A stretch of 37,028 nucleotides of DNA from an archaeon (GTDB lineage Archaea; Asgardarchaeota; Hermodarchaeia; Hermodarchaeales; Hermodarchaeaceae): positions 1 to 37,028 of the forward strand of contig JABXGS010000150.1 in assembly GCA_016550425.1 (NCBI GenBank), in the 5' to 3' direction. The notes under the pieces were generated by a model. The model made no database searches, was not told the origin of the DNA, and was given only the letters and a program-made list of their open reading frames with translations. This document shows, piece by piece, positions 24,106-33,006 of this stretch (position 1 is the first letter of the stretch; each line of letters begins with the position of its first letter). Both the position numbers and the translations under genes were made by a program.

Positions 24106-25380
24106 TCATTTCGATTTTAATTTCTTCTTGCCCCATAAGTCAGGCACTTTACCTTCACGAGGTCCCCAAGGATCCGGATAATCATTTCCCGAAAACGTGA
24201 GCCGAAAGCCGGTATCCAGTTCGGTTACTCTTGCCTCCTTCAAGACGGCTTGTCCCGCCACCCAGCGTTGAATCTCGTTTGTTCCTTCATAGATTTGAGT
24301 GAGCTTCGCACCACGCATCATCTGTTCAGCTGGATATTCCTTGGAATACCCATAACCGCCCATAATTTGGATACAATCTAAGGTATTCTGCATAGCCGCA
24401 TCGGTTGCAAAGAATTTGGCACAACTCGACTCCTTAGTATTTCTTTGCCCCTGATCAACAAGCCACGCTGAATATCGCGTTGCCCACCGGGCGTGCATAG
24501 CCCGGGCTTCCATTTCAGCAATCATAAAGTTGATGCCCTGGTATGCCCCGATTGGTTTGCCAAACTGCTTGCGATGGTTAGCAAAAATCGCCGCTTCATC
24601 AACGGCGCGTTGGGCGATACCGACACCGAGGGCGGCGATGGCAGCACGGGTGCGGTCAAGAGTTTGCATAGCATATTTAAAGCCCTTACCGAGTTCGCCA
24701 AAGAGACAATCACCGGGAATACGGACATCCTTGAATTCAATTTCTGCTTGAAAGGACGCTCGTTGCCCAAGCTTGTCTTCCAGCATGACGACCTCGACGC
24801 CGGGTAGGTCTTTTTCCACCATGTGCAAAGCCATTCCCTTGTAACCCAACGAGGGATCTACAGTTGTGAATACACTCAGATATTTTGCGACATGCCCATT
24901 GGTGCTGAAGCATTTGCGTCCATTGATAACCCACTCATCTCCATCTTTAGTGGCCGTGGTTTTCACCGCTGCAGCATCAGATCCAGCTTCACGTTCGGTG
25001 AGACAAAAGGAAGCAAATTGAGGTTTCTTCCCTGTGGCGAACGGTTTAATATATTTCTTCATTTGCTCAGGAGTCGCAGTAATCAGAAGAGGCGTGAGTG
25101 CCAAGTTATTGGCTAAGATGGTGGTGGCAATTCCGCCATCGCCGTAACCAATGCCTTCTCCGATGAGAGTTTCTTCGACCATCGAGTGCGCGGGTCCACC
25201 ATATTCTTTGGGGATATGAGAGTTCATGAGCCCCACATCAAAAGCCTTCTGAGCGAGTTCCCAAGGAAACTCATCCGCTTCTTCGAGTTCCCGGGCATAA
25301 GGCACAATCCACTTCTTGGAAAAGGCCATAGCAGTGTCAAGAAGTTCCTGTTCACGTTTCGAAAGGGCAAAATCGACCAT
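24106..25380 (-). CDS. Acyl-CoA dehydrogenase
   Basis: 424 residues, ATG at 25380. It oxidises an acyl-CoA to the 2,3-enoyl-CoA with FAD and passes electrons to ETF. The three family domains are present: an all-helical N-terminus, the beta middle with FCLTEREAGSDAAAVKTTA and WVINGRKCFSTNG, and the C-terminal four-helix bundle with RTRAAIAALGVGIAQRA. The catalytic base is E365 in IYEGTNEIQR. A 35-residue C-terminal extension rich in Pro, Gly and Lys follows the usual end. No ETF genes are in the window. The chain-length preference cannot be told. A TATA-like box lies near 25487-25497, with an 11-bp repeated motif about 50 bp beyond. Confidence 0.93.
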   Translation of the reverse strand: MVDFALSKREQELLDTAMAFSKKWIVPYARELEEADEFPWELAQKAFDVGLMNSHIPKEYGGPAHSMVEETLIGEGIGYGDGGIATTILANNLALTPLLITATPEQMKKYIKPFATGKKPQFASFCLTEREAGSDAAAVKTTATKDGDEWVINGRKCFSTNGHVAKYLSVFTTVDPSLGYKGMALHMVEKDLPGVEVVMLEDKLGQRASFQAEIEFKDVRIPGDCLFGELGKGFKYAMQTLDRTRAAIAALGVGIAQRAVDEAAIFANHRKQFGKPIGAYQGINFMIAEMEARAMHARWATRYSAWLVDQGQRNTKESSCAKFFATDAAMQNTLDCIQIMGGYGYSKEYPAEQMMRGAKLTQIYEGTNEIQRWVAGQAVLKEARVTELDTGFRLTFSGNDYPDPWGPREGKVPDLWGKKKLKSK

Positions 25381-25546
25381 GAATATCAGCCTTGAATTTG
25401 GTGAGGCGACTAGTTATGAACCCCGCTTAAAAGTGTGTAGCTCGTGCTGACAATCCTAGCCTTAAAAGCCGGAAGATATATCTTTATATTTTACCGTTGC
25501 AATTTCCATTTGAGGATTGGTCTAGCACCTTTCTAGTTACTACAGT

Positions 25547-25658
25547 GGTCACTGGAGCGGTGACAAGTGTTGGCACCTCTCTCCCCCCTAGAAAACCATT
25601 CCCTCTCCGATGTTTTCATTATCTTCGAGGTGTCTAATCCGCCAAGGCTCCAGTGACC
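25547..25658. repeat. 12-bp perfect inverted repeat upstream of acyl-CoA dehydrogenase
   Basis: GGTCACTGGAGC at 25547-25558 and GCTCCAGTGACC at 25647-25658 are exact reverse complements separated by 88 bp. Eleven of these bases (CTCCAGTGACC) recur at 28421-28431, upstream of the pyrophosphatase. The first arm is about 50 bp upstream of the likely TATA box of the acyl-CoA dehydrogenase. Such a place suits an activator site; an 88-bp loop is long for a hairpin. Confidence 0.55.
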
Positions 25659-25701
25659 AACACTAGCTTGTTTTGAAAAAGCAAATCACAAATCGCTAGT
25701 A

Positions 25702-25881
25702 TCACCGCCGACTAAGACAGCCAGCGAAAATCAACGCAAGAACTCCAATTGCTAACAAAACAATCGAAGCCACGTAAGATTGAGAGCCCAAAAGTGGAAT
25801 CAACAGTAACGCGAAACCAGCAACCATGAACACGATACCCATGAAAATTAGTATAATTACGGAACGTGGTTGAGATAACAT
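25702..25881 (-). CDS. 59-residue two-helix membrane protein
   Basis: ATG 25881, stop 25702, with GAGGGTGTGTGA just upstream. The product is MLSQPRSVIILIFMGIVFMV onward, with two hydrophobic helices (about residues 8-31 and 36-55) and a basic end (CLSRR). Composition, ribosome site and size argue for a real gene, although it is short. It sits between the pyrophosphatase and the acyl-CoA dehydrogenase on the same strand. Function unknown. Confidence 0.55.
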   Translation of the reverse strand: MLSQPRSVIILIFMGIVFMVAGFALLLIPLLGSQSYVASIVLLAIGVLALIFAGCLSRR

Positions 25882-25991
25882 TCACACACCCTCTTGTATC
25901 TCTAACATAAATAGGGAATATCCACTTTTGGGTCTTCTGTTCCTTTGCATTCTAATGGAAACCGTTCAGTATCCTTGATTGGAGTCAGAGA

Positions 25992-28310
25992 CTAATCGCT
26001 ACTCTCCCATTGCCCTAGTGGTGGGATGGAGCGACGACTTTGACGGAAAGCCCACACCAACAGTGCAACCAAGATGATGACAACGATGCCAATAATCAAA
26101 TTCCATAGTAGAACATCTGGAATTGGTGGCCAACCTGGGTTATAAAACCGATACACGATAAGGATTGGCGCAGCGATTAAGCTGATGAGATTGACAACTT
26201 TAATCATCGGATTCAACGCAGGACCAGCAGTGTCTTTTAACGGATCACCAATTGTATCCCCACACACTGCTGCCTTATGGCGCTCCGAACCTTTCCCAGT
26301 TCCTTCCTCGGGCACACACGCCTCATTTTCAATATACTTCTTCGCATTATCCCAAGCGCCACCCGCAACCGACATATAGACCGCAAGGAGTAACCCGGAA
26401 GCAATAAGCCCTGAAAGGAATCCACCCAAGGCTTCAACCTGCAATAAGAGCCCAATCACGATTGGAGTAATCACCGAGAGAATAGTTAAACTGATGAGTT
26501 CTTTCTGAGCAGCAGCTGTAGTAATGGACACCACACGGTCATAATGCGGCTTCACCGTCCCCTCCATCACTCCAGGGATTTTGAACTGCTCACGTACCTC
26601 ATCGATGATTTGTGACGAAGCCCGACTCACTGCACGAATCGCTAATGCTGAGAATAACCAAGGTAGCGCAGCACCAATCAGCAATCCAGACAACACTAGC
26701 GGATTATCAATTCGAATCCCCAGCGCTAATGGATTGGGTATTCCCGCAGCAACAGCTGCCCGTGCTACATCCACCACGAAACTATAAAACAAAGCACTTG
26801 CTGCAATTACTGCAGAAGCAATCGCCACATTCTTCGTAATCGCCTTGGTCGTATTACCAACCGCATCCAAATCAGCCAAAATCTTCCGAGAATCCTGTGG
26901 CATATCGACTAGCTCGGCAATTCCACCGGCATTATCGGCAATCGGTCCATAACTGTCCATCGCCACATTATTTCCTGTATGCGAGAGCATTCCGATACCA
27001 ATGAGTGCGATGCCGAAGAGGACAAATTCGGGAGCAATGAGAAAGGCAGCGATGAAAGTGGCGACGATAACGAGGAGGATCCAGACAGCGGCCTCGTAGC
27101 CTGTGCTAATGCCGCTGAGAACGATGGTAGCGGGTCCACCACTGGCTTGTTCGACAATTTCTTCGACGGGGCGATGGCGATGGCTTGTAAAGTAGTTGGT
27201 GAGTGGATTGAAGCTGACGGCGAGAAGAACGCCAACAGCAACGAGGATGCCAAGGCGAATATCGCCTGTATAGAAATAGGAGAAGATACAGGAGACGATG
27301 ATGGTAAACGCGCTGCTTACCTCGTAGCTGTAGAACATGGCTTTTTCGGCTTTTTCGGTTCTCCAGACCGCAACCATGAAAGTGCCGATGATGCTGCTAA
27401 TGACGCCGATAGCGCGGACTACGAGTGGAAAGACGACCCAGAAGATATGTCCGGTAACAACGTAGAGGGCAACACCGAGTATTAGGGCGGAGACAATGGT
27501 GACTTCATAGGATTCGAAGATATCAGCAGCCATCCCCGCACAATCTCCGACATTATCACCAACGAGGTCGGCGATGACGGCCGCGTTGCGGGGGTCATCT
27601 TCAGGGAGGCCGGCTTCAACCTTGCCAACGAGGTCAGCGCCGACATCTGCAGCTTTGGTGTATATTCCTCCACCGATTCGCATGAAGAGAGCAAGGAGGG
27701 TTCCACCAAATCCGAAGCCGAGGAGGGCATCAGGCGCGGAGACGCCGAAGGCGATGAAGATTATGGTGCCCCCAAGGAGTCCAAGGCCGTCTGTGAGCAT
27801 GCCGGTGAAGGTGCCACCATGATAAGCAATTTTGAGGGCTTCACGATAGCTTCGTCCAGAGGCGGATGCAACACGGATATTGGATTCGATGGCAATCCGC
27901 ATTCCTAGTTGTCCAACAGCGAGTGAGCTTAATGCGCCCATGACGAAGGCGATAGCACGTCCGGTGGCGATGATGAGCTGAACTTGCTGGTAAGAATAGC
28001 CTTCACTAGGTGGAAATACTTCGAGGGCTTCAAGACTGGGAGGGACGATATAGACGGTGAAGAAGAGAACGATAGTGAGGAAGGCAATAATGGGGAGGAT
28101 TGTTCGGAGCTGTTTACGGAGGTAAGCGTTGGCTCCATCTTTGATAGCGTTCCACACTTCTTGCATCTTGGTGGTGCCTTTGTCGTGTTTGAGGACATCG
28201 CGGCGGAGCCAGACGGCATAAATCAGGCTGATAATGGCGGCAACGATTACTAAAGAAATTGCAACTTGTTCATACCAGTGTAAGCTGAGAAAAGTGGAAA
28301 AGATACCCAT
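25992..28310 (-). CDS. hppA: Membrane-bound H+-translocating pyrophosphatase
   Basis: 772 residues and about 16 membrane helices. The enzyme hydrolyses PPi and pumps ions out of the cytosol. The PPi/Mg sites are complete: DLVGDNVGDCAGMAADIFES, then DNAGGIAEL, and near the end GDTIGDPLKDTAGPALN. The cation signature GNTTKAITK has Lys (K489) and Thr (T492), where K+-dependent enzymes have Ala and Gly or Ala. It should therefore be K+-independent and H+-pumping. Codon use changes sharply near base 26990: the first 450 codons end mostly in C, the rest in G, T or A. Acyl-CoA synthetase makes PPi and may supply it. The start is ATG with AGGT upstream. Confidence 0.96.
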   Translation of the reverse strand: MGIFSTFLSLHWYEQVAISLVIVAAIISLIYAVWLRRDVLKHDKGTTKMQEVWNAIKDGANAYLRKQLRTILPIIAFLTIVLFFTVYIVPPSLEALEVFPPSEGYSYQQVQLIIATGRAIAFVMGALSSLAVGQLGMRIAIESNIRVASASGRSYREALKIAYHGGTFTGMLTDGLGLLGGTIIFIAFGVSAPDALLGFGFGGTLLALFMRIGGGIYTKAADVGADLVGKVEAGLPEDDPRNAAVIADLVGDNVGDCAGMAADIFESYEVTIVSALILGVALYVVTGHIFWVVFPLVVRAIGVISSIIGTFMVAVWRTEKAEKAMFYSYEVSSAFTIIVSCIFSYFYTGDIRLGILVAVGVLLAVSFNPLTNYFTSHRHRPVEEIVEQASGGPATIVLSGISTGYEAAVWILLVIVATFIAAFLIAPEFVLFGIALIGIGMLSHTGNNVAMDSYGPIADNAGGIAELVDMPQDSRKILADLDAVGNTTKAITKNVAIASAVIAASALFYSFVVDVARAAVAAGIPNPLALGIRIDNPLVLSGLLIGAALPWLFSALAIRAVSRASSQIIDEVREQFKIPGVMEGTVKPHYDRVVSITTAAAQKELISLTILSVITPIVIGLLLQVEALGGFLSGLIASGLLLAVYMSVAGGAWDNAKKYIENEACVPEEGTGKGSERHKAAVCGDTIGDPLKDTAGPALNPMIKVVNLISLIAAPILIVYRFYNPGWPPIPDVLLWNLIIGIVVIILVALLVWAFRQSRRSIPPLGQWESSD

Positions 28311-28420
28311 CGTGATACCTCAGAGCCGTTATCCAGTAAAGCCAACCTCTTGTATAAGGCTTGGAATTGAGCTCCCATTAACACATGCTCCCCTTATTTA
28401 CTGTTCCTGTTGGTTAAACT

Positions 28421-28431
28421 CTCCAGTGACC
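28421..28431 (+). promoter_or_regulatory. Third copy of CTCCAGTGACC, upstream of hppA
   Basis: An exact 11-bp match to the motif found twice before the acyl-CoA dehydrogenase. It lies about 20 bp beyond a possible TATA box of hppA (28393-28402, minus strand), in the divergent region shared with the FAD oxidase at 28596, whose own TATA-like ATATATTT is near 28470-28477. Confidence 0.5.
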
Positions 28432-28595
28432 CCACTTTACAAACCTGTTCATTTTGATAGATATTTGAAATATATTTAGCTAGTGAAGAAGCAGGTGCAG
28501 ATCAGGATTAGAAAAGGCTAACGACTGTAACGCTTATTTAGAGGCTGTAACACCTTGTCGGCATTAGTTCCATACTTGTCTCGGAGGCTTCTAGC

Positions 28596-30050
28596 GTGCC
28601 TGGAAATATAGATAAATTCGTTGATGAAGCAACCAAAATTGTCGGTTCTGAACATCTTACCACAAACCTTGCAATGCGCCATAGTTACATGGCTCGGTCT
28701 GTCATGGGTATCCGAGCCGCAGTCGCGGAAGCGATAGTCAAACCTGGTAATCGCGAAGAGACACAAGAAATCGTCAAACTCTGTAATAAATACAAGATTC
28801 CGATAAGCCCGTATTCAGGGGGTTTAAGTGGCGGTTACGCTCAACCCCTGAAACCAGAAGGCATCATCCTGGACTTGGTGCGATTAAATAAGATTATCGA
28901 AGTTGACGAGGATTCGCGATATGTCGTTGTGGAGGCTGGTGTAACTGCTGGGCAAGTTTGGGCTTATTTCCGTAAGCATCACCCTGAATGGGCGCCACCT
29001 GTTCCCGATGGGGCTCCGCCACGTGCCACACTCATAGGCGATGCCTTAGAACGAGGTTTTAGCCTTGTCACCAGCAAATACGGACCCCAAGGCCGAATGA
29101 TTAACGGACTTGAAGTCATCCTTCCACGAGGAGACCTTATCTACACAGGCAGCTGGGCCCTGAAAGACTTCAAACCCTATTATCCTTGGGGACCGGGTCC
29201 CGATTTCACCGGTCTATTTCTAGGCGCACAAGGCACCATGGGCATTATTACCAAAGCCGCAATCCGGATTGTCCCCCATCCTCCCTACATTGACCTTGTC
29301 GCCTACGATTATGATACGCCAGAGGTCATGCAGAGCCATTCCATGGCGGTTCTGAAGAAAGAAGTGGGTGTCATGGTCCAAGGGGGCAACTGGTGGTTGG
29401 TTCCCAGTCGCAAAGACGAACGCGAAGTACCTACTACCCTCGAAGAATGGCGTGAGAAGAAATACTACATTCCCGAATGGCTCATGAACTACGAAATCTG
29501 GGCGCACACTGAAAAAGAAATGCAAAGCCAATTAGACATCATTGAAGACGAAGCCAAGAAAATCCGAGAAACCGGAGCCAAAGTGGATCCCATGGAACTC
29601 CACCCACGTGCAAAAGCTGTTCGACTCACCAAACCTAACCTCATCGCCGTTCCTTATGCGATGCACCGGGCAGGATTCGTGTTCATCACCTGGTATACGC
29701 CCTGGGCAGATTGCGCTGAAGTCTCACGTGTCGCAGTTGAGACCATGGAGAAATTCGATATTCCACCAGTAATGTGGGTGGCGAGCATCGAACAAGGTCG
29801 CCAATGTATTGCAATGCCTATCGCGACCTTCGATAGTCGTACTGAGAAAGGGTATGAGCAAGTAGAAGCCTGGGATAAACACTTCACCAAAATCGCCCAC
29901 AAGAAAGGATGGCTAAACTATCGTCCCAATGCGTTCATTCATTGGCCGGCAATGAAACCGTTGATGCCCGAGTATGTGAAAATGCTGAAAGAGCTCAAAG
30001 AAGTATGGGATCCGAATGGCATCATGCATCCGGGACGATTAGAAGTGTAA
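28596..30050 (+). CDS. FAD-linked oxidase, VAO / 4-cresol dehydrogenase-like
   Basis: 484 residues from GTG 28596, with CGGAGG eight bases upstream. The N-terminal FAD_binding_4 domain is clear: ISPYSGGLSGGYAQPLKPEG, then VVVEAGVTAGQVW, and a FAD-contact region SLVTSKYGPQGRMINGLEVI. The C-terminal half lacks the HxxGDxNxH and EHGIG metal motifs of GlcD. It resembles the substrate domain of vanillyl-alcohol-oxidase-type enzymes, and ends WDPNGIMHPGRLEV as most FAD oxidases do. It may dehydrogenate an aromatic or alcohol substrate, with the Fe-S protein at 31676 as a possible acceptor. The substrate is unknown. Confidence 0.85.
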   Translation: MPGNIDKFVDEATKIVGSEHLTTNLAMRHSYMARSVMGIRAAVAEAIVKPGNREETQEIVKLCNKYKIPISPYSGGLSGGYAQPLKPEGIILDLVRLNKIIEVDEDSRYVVVEAGVTAGQVWAYFRKHHPEWAPPVPDGAPPRATLIGDALERGFSLVTSKYGPQGRMINGLEVILPRGDLIYTGSWALKDFKPYYPWGPGPDFTGLFLGAQGTMGIITKAAIRIVPHPPYIDLVAYDYDTPEVMQSHSMAVLKKEVGVMVQGGNWWLVPSRKDEREVPTTLEEWREKKYYIPEWLMNYEIWAHTEKEMQSQLDIIEDEAKKIRETGAKVDPMELHPRAKAVRLTKPNLIAVPYAMHRAGFVFITWYTPWADCAEVSRVAVETMEKFDIPPVMWVASIEQGRQCIAMPIATFDSRTEKGYEQVEAWDKHFTKIAHKKGWLNYRPNAFIHWPAMKPLMPEYVKMLKELKEVWDPNGIMHPGRLEV

Positions 30051-30182
30051 GCAAAAATCGCTAAAGGATTGAATCATTGCCATCCATCAGAGTCCGTTTT
30101 AGGCTAGAACAGTAAATGTTTTTCAATCCGTTTTTAGAATCTCTACTCAGAACTAATTCCAGAATGAGGTAGTGGTTAGAAA

Positions 30183-30692
30183 ATGGGAACCCTAGATTCA
30201 GCGAAAGTGTTGACAATAATTGGTATATTATGTAATGGCTTCATTCTGTTCTTCGAATTCCTAGTAGGCGTCTTCTATTTTCCTATGTTATTCTTCACAC
30301 TCATTTGGTTCTTCATCGGAATCATCTTGCCAATGATAGCTTATAATGAAATTCCCAAGGGCAACAGAGGATCTGCGGGAGGCATACTCATCATCGCTGG
30401 CATCCTCAGCCTAATCTTCATCTTTCTGATTGGTGGTGTCCTCCTTATTGTTGCAGGCGCCTTAGTGGCGAGTTGGAATCCGTATCACATACCATCCAAA
30501 CCTTCTGGCCATACTAAGGTTCATCCCCTAGGACCGTATCACGTGTATGATGGAAAGTCCATTTGGATTCACCAACAGCCACCTAGTGATTCATCCACTG
30601 GGCAAACAAAGAAATGCGTCAACTGCGGTGCGGAATTGAACCGGATTGATCAATACTGCCATGAATGCGGAACGCATGTCGGTTGGTATTAG
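30183..30692 (+). CDS. Membrane protein with C-terminal zinc ribbon
   Basis: 169 residues. Three or four membrane helices occupy residues 8-100 (GILCNGFILFFEFLVGVFYF, IIAGILSLIFIFLIGGVLLI). A polar linker follows, then a C4 zinc ribbon, CVNC (145, 148) and CHEC (159, 162). Ribbons of this type tether small membrane proteins to cytosolic partners. The role is unknown. Confidence 0.7.
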   Translation: MGTLDSAKVLTIIGILCNGFILFFEFLVGVFYFPMLFFTLIWFFIGIILPMIAYNEIPKGNRGSAGGILIIAGILSLIFIFLIGGVLLIVAGALVASWNPYHIPSKPSGHTKVHPLGPYHVYDGKSIWIHQQPPSDSSTGQTKKCVNCGAELNRIDQYCHECGTHVGWY

Positions 30693-30886
30693 AAAACCCA
30701 AGTACGCAAAACCATCCACTCAGTCTTTCCTTCATAATCATGGGTCTCTGCGTTCCTTTTATACCAATTTTGTTATACGTCGCTTATAGCAGATAATTAT
30801 CTTGTCTGAGAAATTTATCTAATACTACTTAATTGGCAAGATAATTTGAACAAAGAACGAAATGAACTTCGGGTTGATAGAAGAAG

Positions 30887-31567
30887 ATGCAAGAACATTT
30901 CGAAGAATCGACGGAGCGAATGATGTTTTGGCTGCGCTTTTTGGGAATCCTGAGTGTTCTGCTCTGTTTAGGTTACTTGGCGCTTTTTCTGCTTGGTGCA
31001 ACGCAACCATTAGTGGCGCCAGCTAATATGGCTGTGACTTCCCTGGTTTTCGTTAGTCTGTTCGGTTTGTTAATGCCAAGGCAAATTCAACAACTACTAA
31101 CTCAAGAGAGTAATTGGGGACGCCTGTTTTTTGGCTGCGGCATCGGTTTATCAGTTGCATTTTTTGTGGGAATAATGGCTTTTTTGTTGATAGGTATTGA
31201 TAGCCTTTCCGAGTTTCTTAGCGTATATCGGTGGGAAGCTTTGCTGCTAATTCCCCTTGTGGCATTTCTTTTCCTTAGCGCAAGTATTAGCTTCACCCTC
31301 GGATATCGGTATCATCGTTTCACTAAATTTATCAATCCCTCAGAGGGATCGCTCTTTTTTCAAGGAGGCCTATTCATTGCTGTTGGCATTCCCTCTCTTA
31401 TCGCTACAGTGCTTTTGTTTATTTTTTCAGTGGTTTTTTCTGATTCAGTTAGTGAAATTCTTTCGTTTACGGGATTCATTTTGATGGTGTTCGTTTTCAT
31501 CATCTTCATCATTTCAGCGATTTTAAATCAAGAAGCTTCTGCCAAAACAAGAGAGGGGAACGATTGA
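30887..31567 (+). CDS. Six-helix membrane protein of unknown function
   Basis: 226 residues with about six hydrophobic segments (around residues 15-37, 45-62, 78-103, 116-138, 157-180 and 192-215). It has a short charged N-terminus and a polar C-terminal tail (LNQEASAKTREGND). No conserved charged residues within the helices suggest a transporter family. It lies 110 bp before the Fe-S protein on the same strand, but that gene has its own ribosome site. Confidence 0.6.
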   Translation: MQEHFEESTERMMFWLRFLGILSVLLCLGYLALFLLGATQPLVAPANMAVTSLVFVSLFGLLMPRQIQQLLTQESNWGRLFFGCGIGLSVAFFVGIMAFLLIGIDSLSEFLSVYRWEALLLIPLVAFLFLSASISFTLGYRYHRFTKFINPSEGSLFFQGGLFIAVGIPSLIATVLLFIFSVVFSDSVSEILSFTGFILMVFVFIIFIISAILNQEASAKTREGND

Positions 31568-31675
31568 AGTAGTTCAATTTTAACACCGTGAATTTTTCGA
31601 AAAAAGGCAAACTGTAAAAGGGGCAAGCGTCTCTGGAACACAGCAATTCTCCTTCCAACTCGGAGGAACACCATA

Positions 31676-32893
31676 ATGACCGAATCTGAAAAATCCAAAA
31701 CCGAACTCAAAGATTTTGAACTAGATATCGCGCGGTGTATTCATTGCAAAGCTTGTACCATTGCAGACGCAGCTAATCCAAAAGGCGGCTTCGAAGTGGG
31801 ATGCCCCGCATGGAGTGCCATGGAATGGGAAGCGTACAGTGGCGGTGCCAAGTTATGGCTCGCACGAGCAATTCTCAATGGGAACTATAAACTCGACAAA
31901 GATATCGGTGACATGCTCTTTCGTTGTTCCACCTGCGGTCAATGCGAAGAACAATGTGAAAACGAGCTACCTACGGTGGATATCATTGAAGCCATGCGAG
32001 CGGAGGCTGTGAAAGCCGGTGTTGGCCCTTTGGATAAGCAAATCGGATACTCGAAGGCTACCGAAATCAAGCGGAATCCTTACAACGAGGAACACGCTAA
32101 CCGAACAGCCTGGGTGCCCAAAGAATTCAAGCTCAAAGAAAAAGCCGACGTCATCTATTTTGTTGGATGTACCGCCTCCTACCGGTTACAAGAACTCGCA
32201 ATTTCCACAATGCGGGTCATGGATATGCTTGGCGCCGACATGACGGTGAAAGAGGATGAATGGTGCTGCTGTTCCCCATTAATTCGGGTGGGTAAAACCG
32301 AGTTGGTCAACGACTACGTCAAACATAACGTCGAGCTCTTCAAGAATTCAGGCGCAAAGGTGGTCGTTTCATCTTGTGCAGGTTGTTTTCGAACCATGAA
32401 ACGGGACTGGCCCAAATATTATGGCCCCTTACCTTTCGAAGTTAAACACAGCGTGAACTTCATTGCCGAACTTCTCGAAGCTGGCAAAGCGAAGCTCAAG
32501 CCCCTCAAAGGCATCAAAGCCACCTATCACGATCCCTGCCACTACGGACGCCACGTCGCCCACCTCATTAAGGATCGAAAGGAGAAAGCTGAATGGTTTG
32601 AAGTTCCCCGAAAAATCCTTCGAACACTCCTTGGCGACAATTTTGTAGAAATGCCCCGTAACAAAGAAAATGCCTGGTGTTGTGGAGCTGGTGGTGGTGC
32701 CCGTGCACAGTTTCCCGATTGGACTCTAGACACCTCCATTGAACGTATTAAAGAAGCCGAAGACACCGGAGCAACTCACCTAGTTAGTGCATGCCCCTTC
32801 TGCGAAACTAGCCTTCAATTAGCGATTGAGAGGAGTGGCTCTAAGCTGAAGATGGTGGATTTGATTCAGTTTGTGGAAGAAGCTCTGAAGTAA
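31676..32893 (+). CDS. HdrD/GlpC-like Fe-S oxidoreductase subunit
   Basis: 405 residues, GGAGG upstream of the ATG. Two [4Fe-4S] clusters are indicated at the N-terminus: C21, C24, C27 and C43 (CIHCKAC...GCP), and C84, C87, C90 and C94 (CSTCGQCEEQC). Two CCG domains follow: EWCCCSPL with SSCAGC, and AWCCGAGGG with SACPFC. The second carries the HDPCHYGR start. This layout is that of HdrD, GlpC, LldE/GlcF and related electron-transfer subunits. The CCG cysteines may bind a noncubane cluster or an iron. The partner flavoprotein is probably one of the FAD oxidases of this window; the nearest is at 28596. It lacks membrane segments. Confidence 0.9.
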   Translation: MTESEKSKTELKDFELDIARCIHCKACTIADAANPKGGFEVGCPAWSAMEWEAYSGGAKLWLARAILNGNYKLDKDIGDMLFRCSTCGQCEEQCENELPTVDIIEAMRAEAVKAGVGPLDKQIGYSKATEIKRNPYNEEHANRTAWVPKEFKLKEKADVIYFVGCTASYRLQELAISTMRVMDMLGADMTVKEDEWCCCSPLIRVGKTELVNDYVKHNVELFKNSGAKVVVSSCAGCFRTMKRDWPKYYGPLPFEVKHSVNFIAELLEAGKAKLKPLKGIKATYHDPCHYGRHVAHLIKDRKEKAEWFEVPRKILRTLLGDNFVEMPRNKENAWCCGAGGGARAQFPDWTLDTSIERIKEAEDTGATHLVSACPFCETSLQLAIERSGSKLKMVDLIQFVEEALK

Positions 32894-33006
32894 TTCTTAC
32901 GCATCATGGTCAATTGTTCATGTACTCAGTTGAAGAATGGATATTAATTCAAATATTCGGAGTTATTCGAGTCGGAAACTTTGTATAGCTGAACGCGAAC
33001 AGGATT

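Noticed and set aside
26979..27485. 168-codon plus-strand frame opposite hppA, rich in Asp and Glu
   Set aside because: It is antisense to highly conserved pyrophosphatase sequence; its acidic composition is a by-product of the C-rich codons of hppA.
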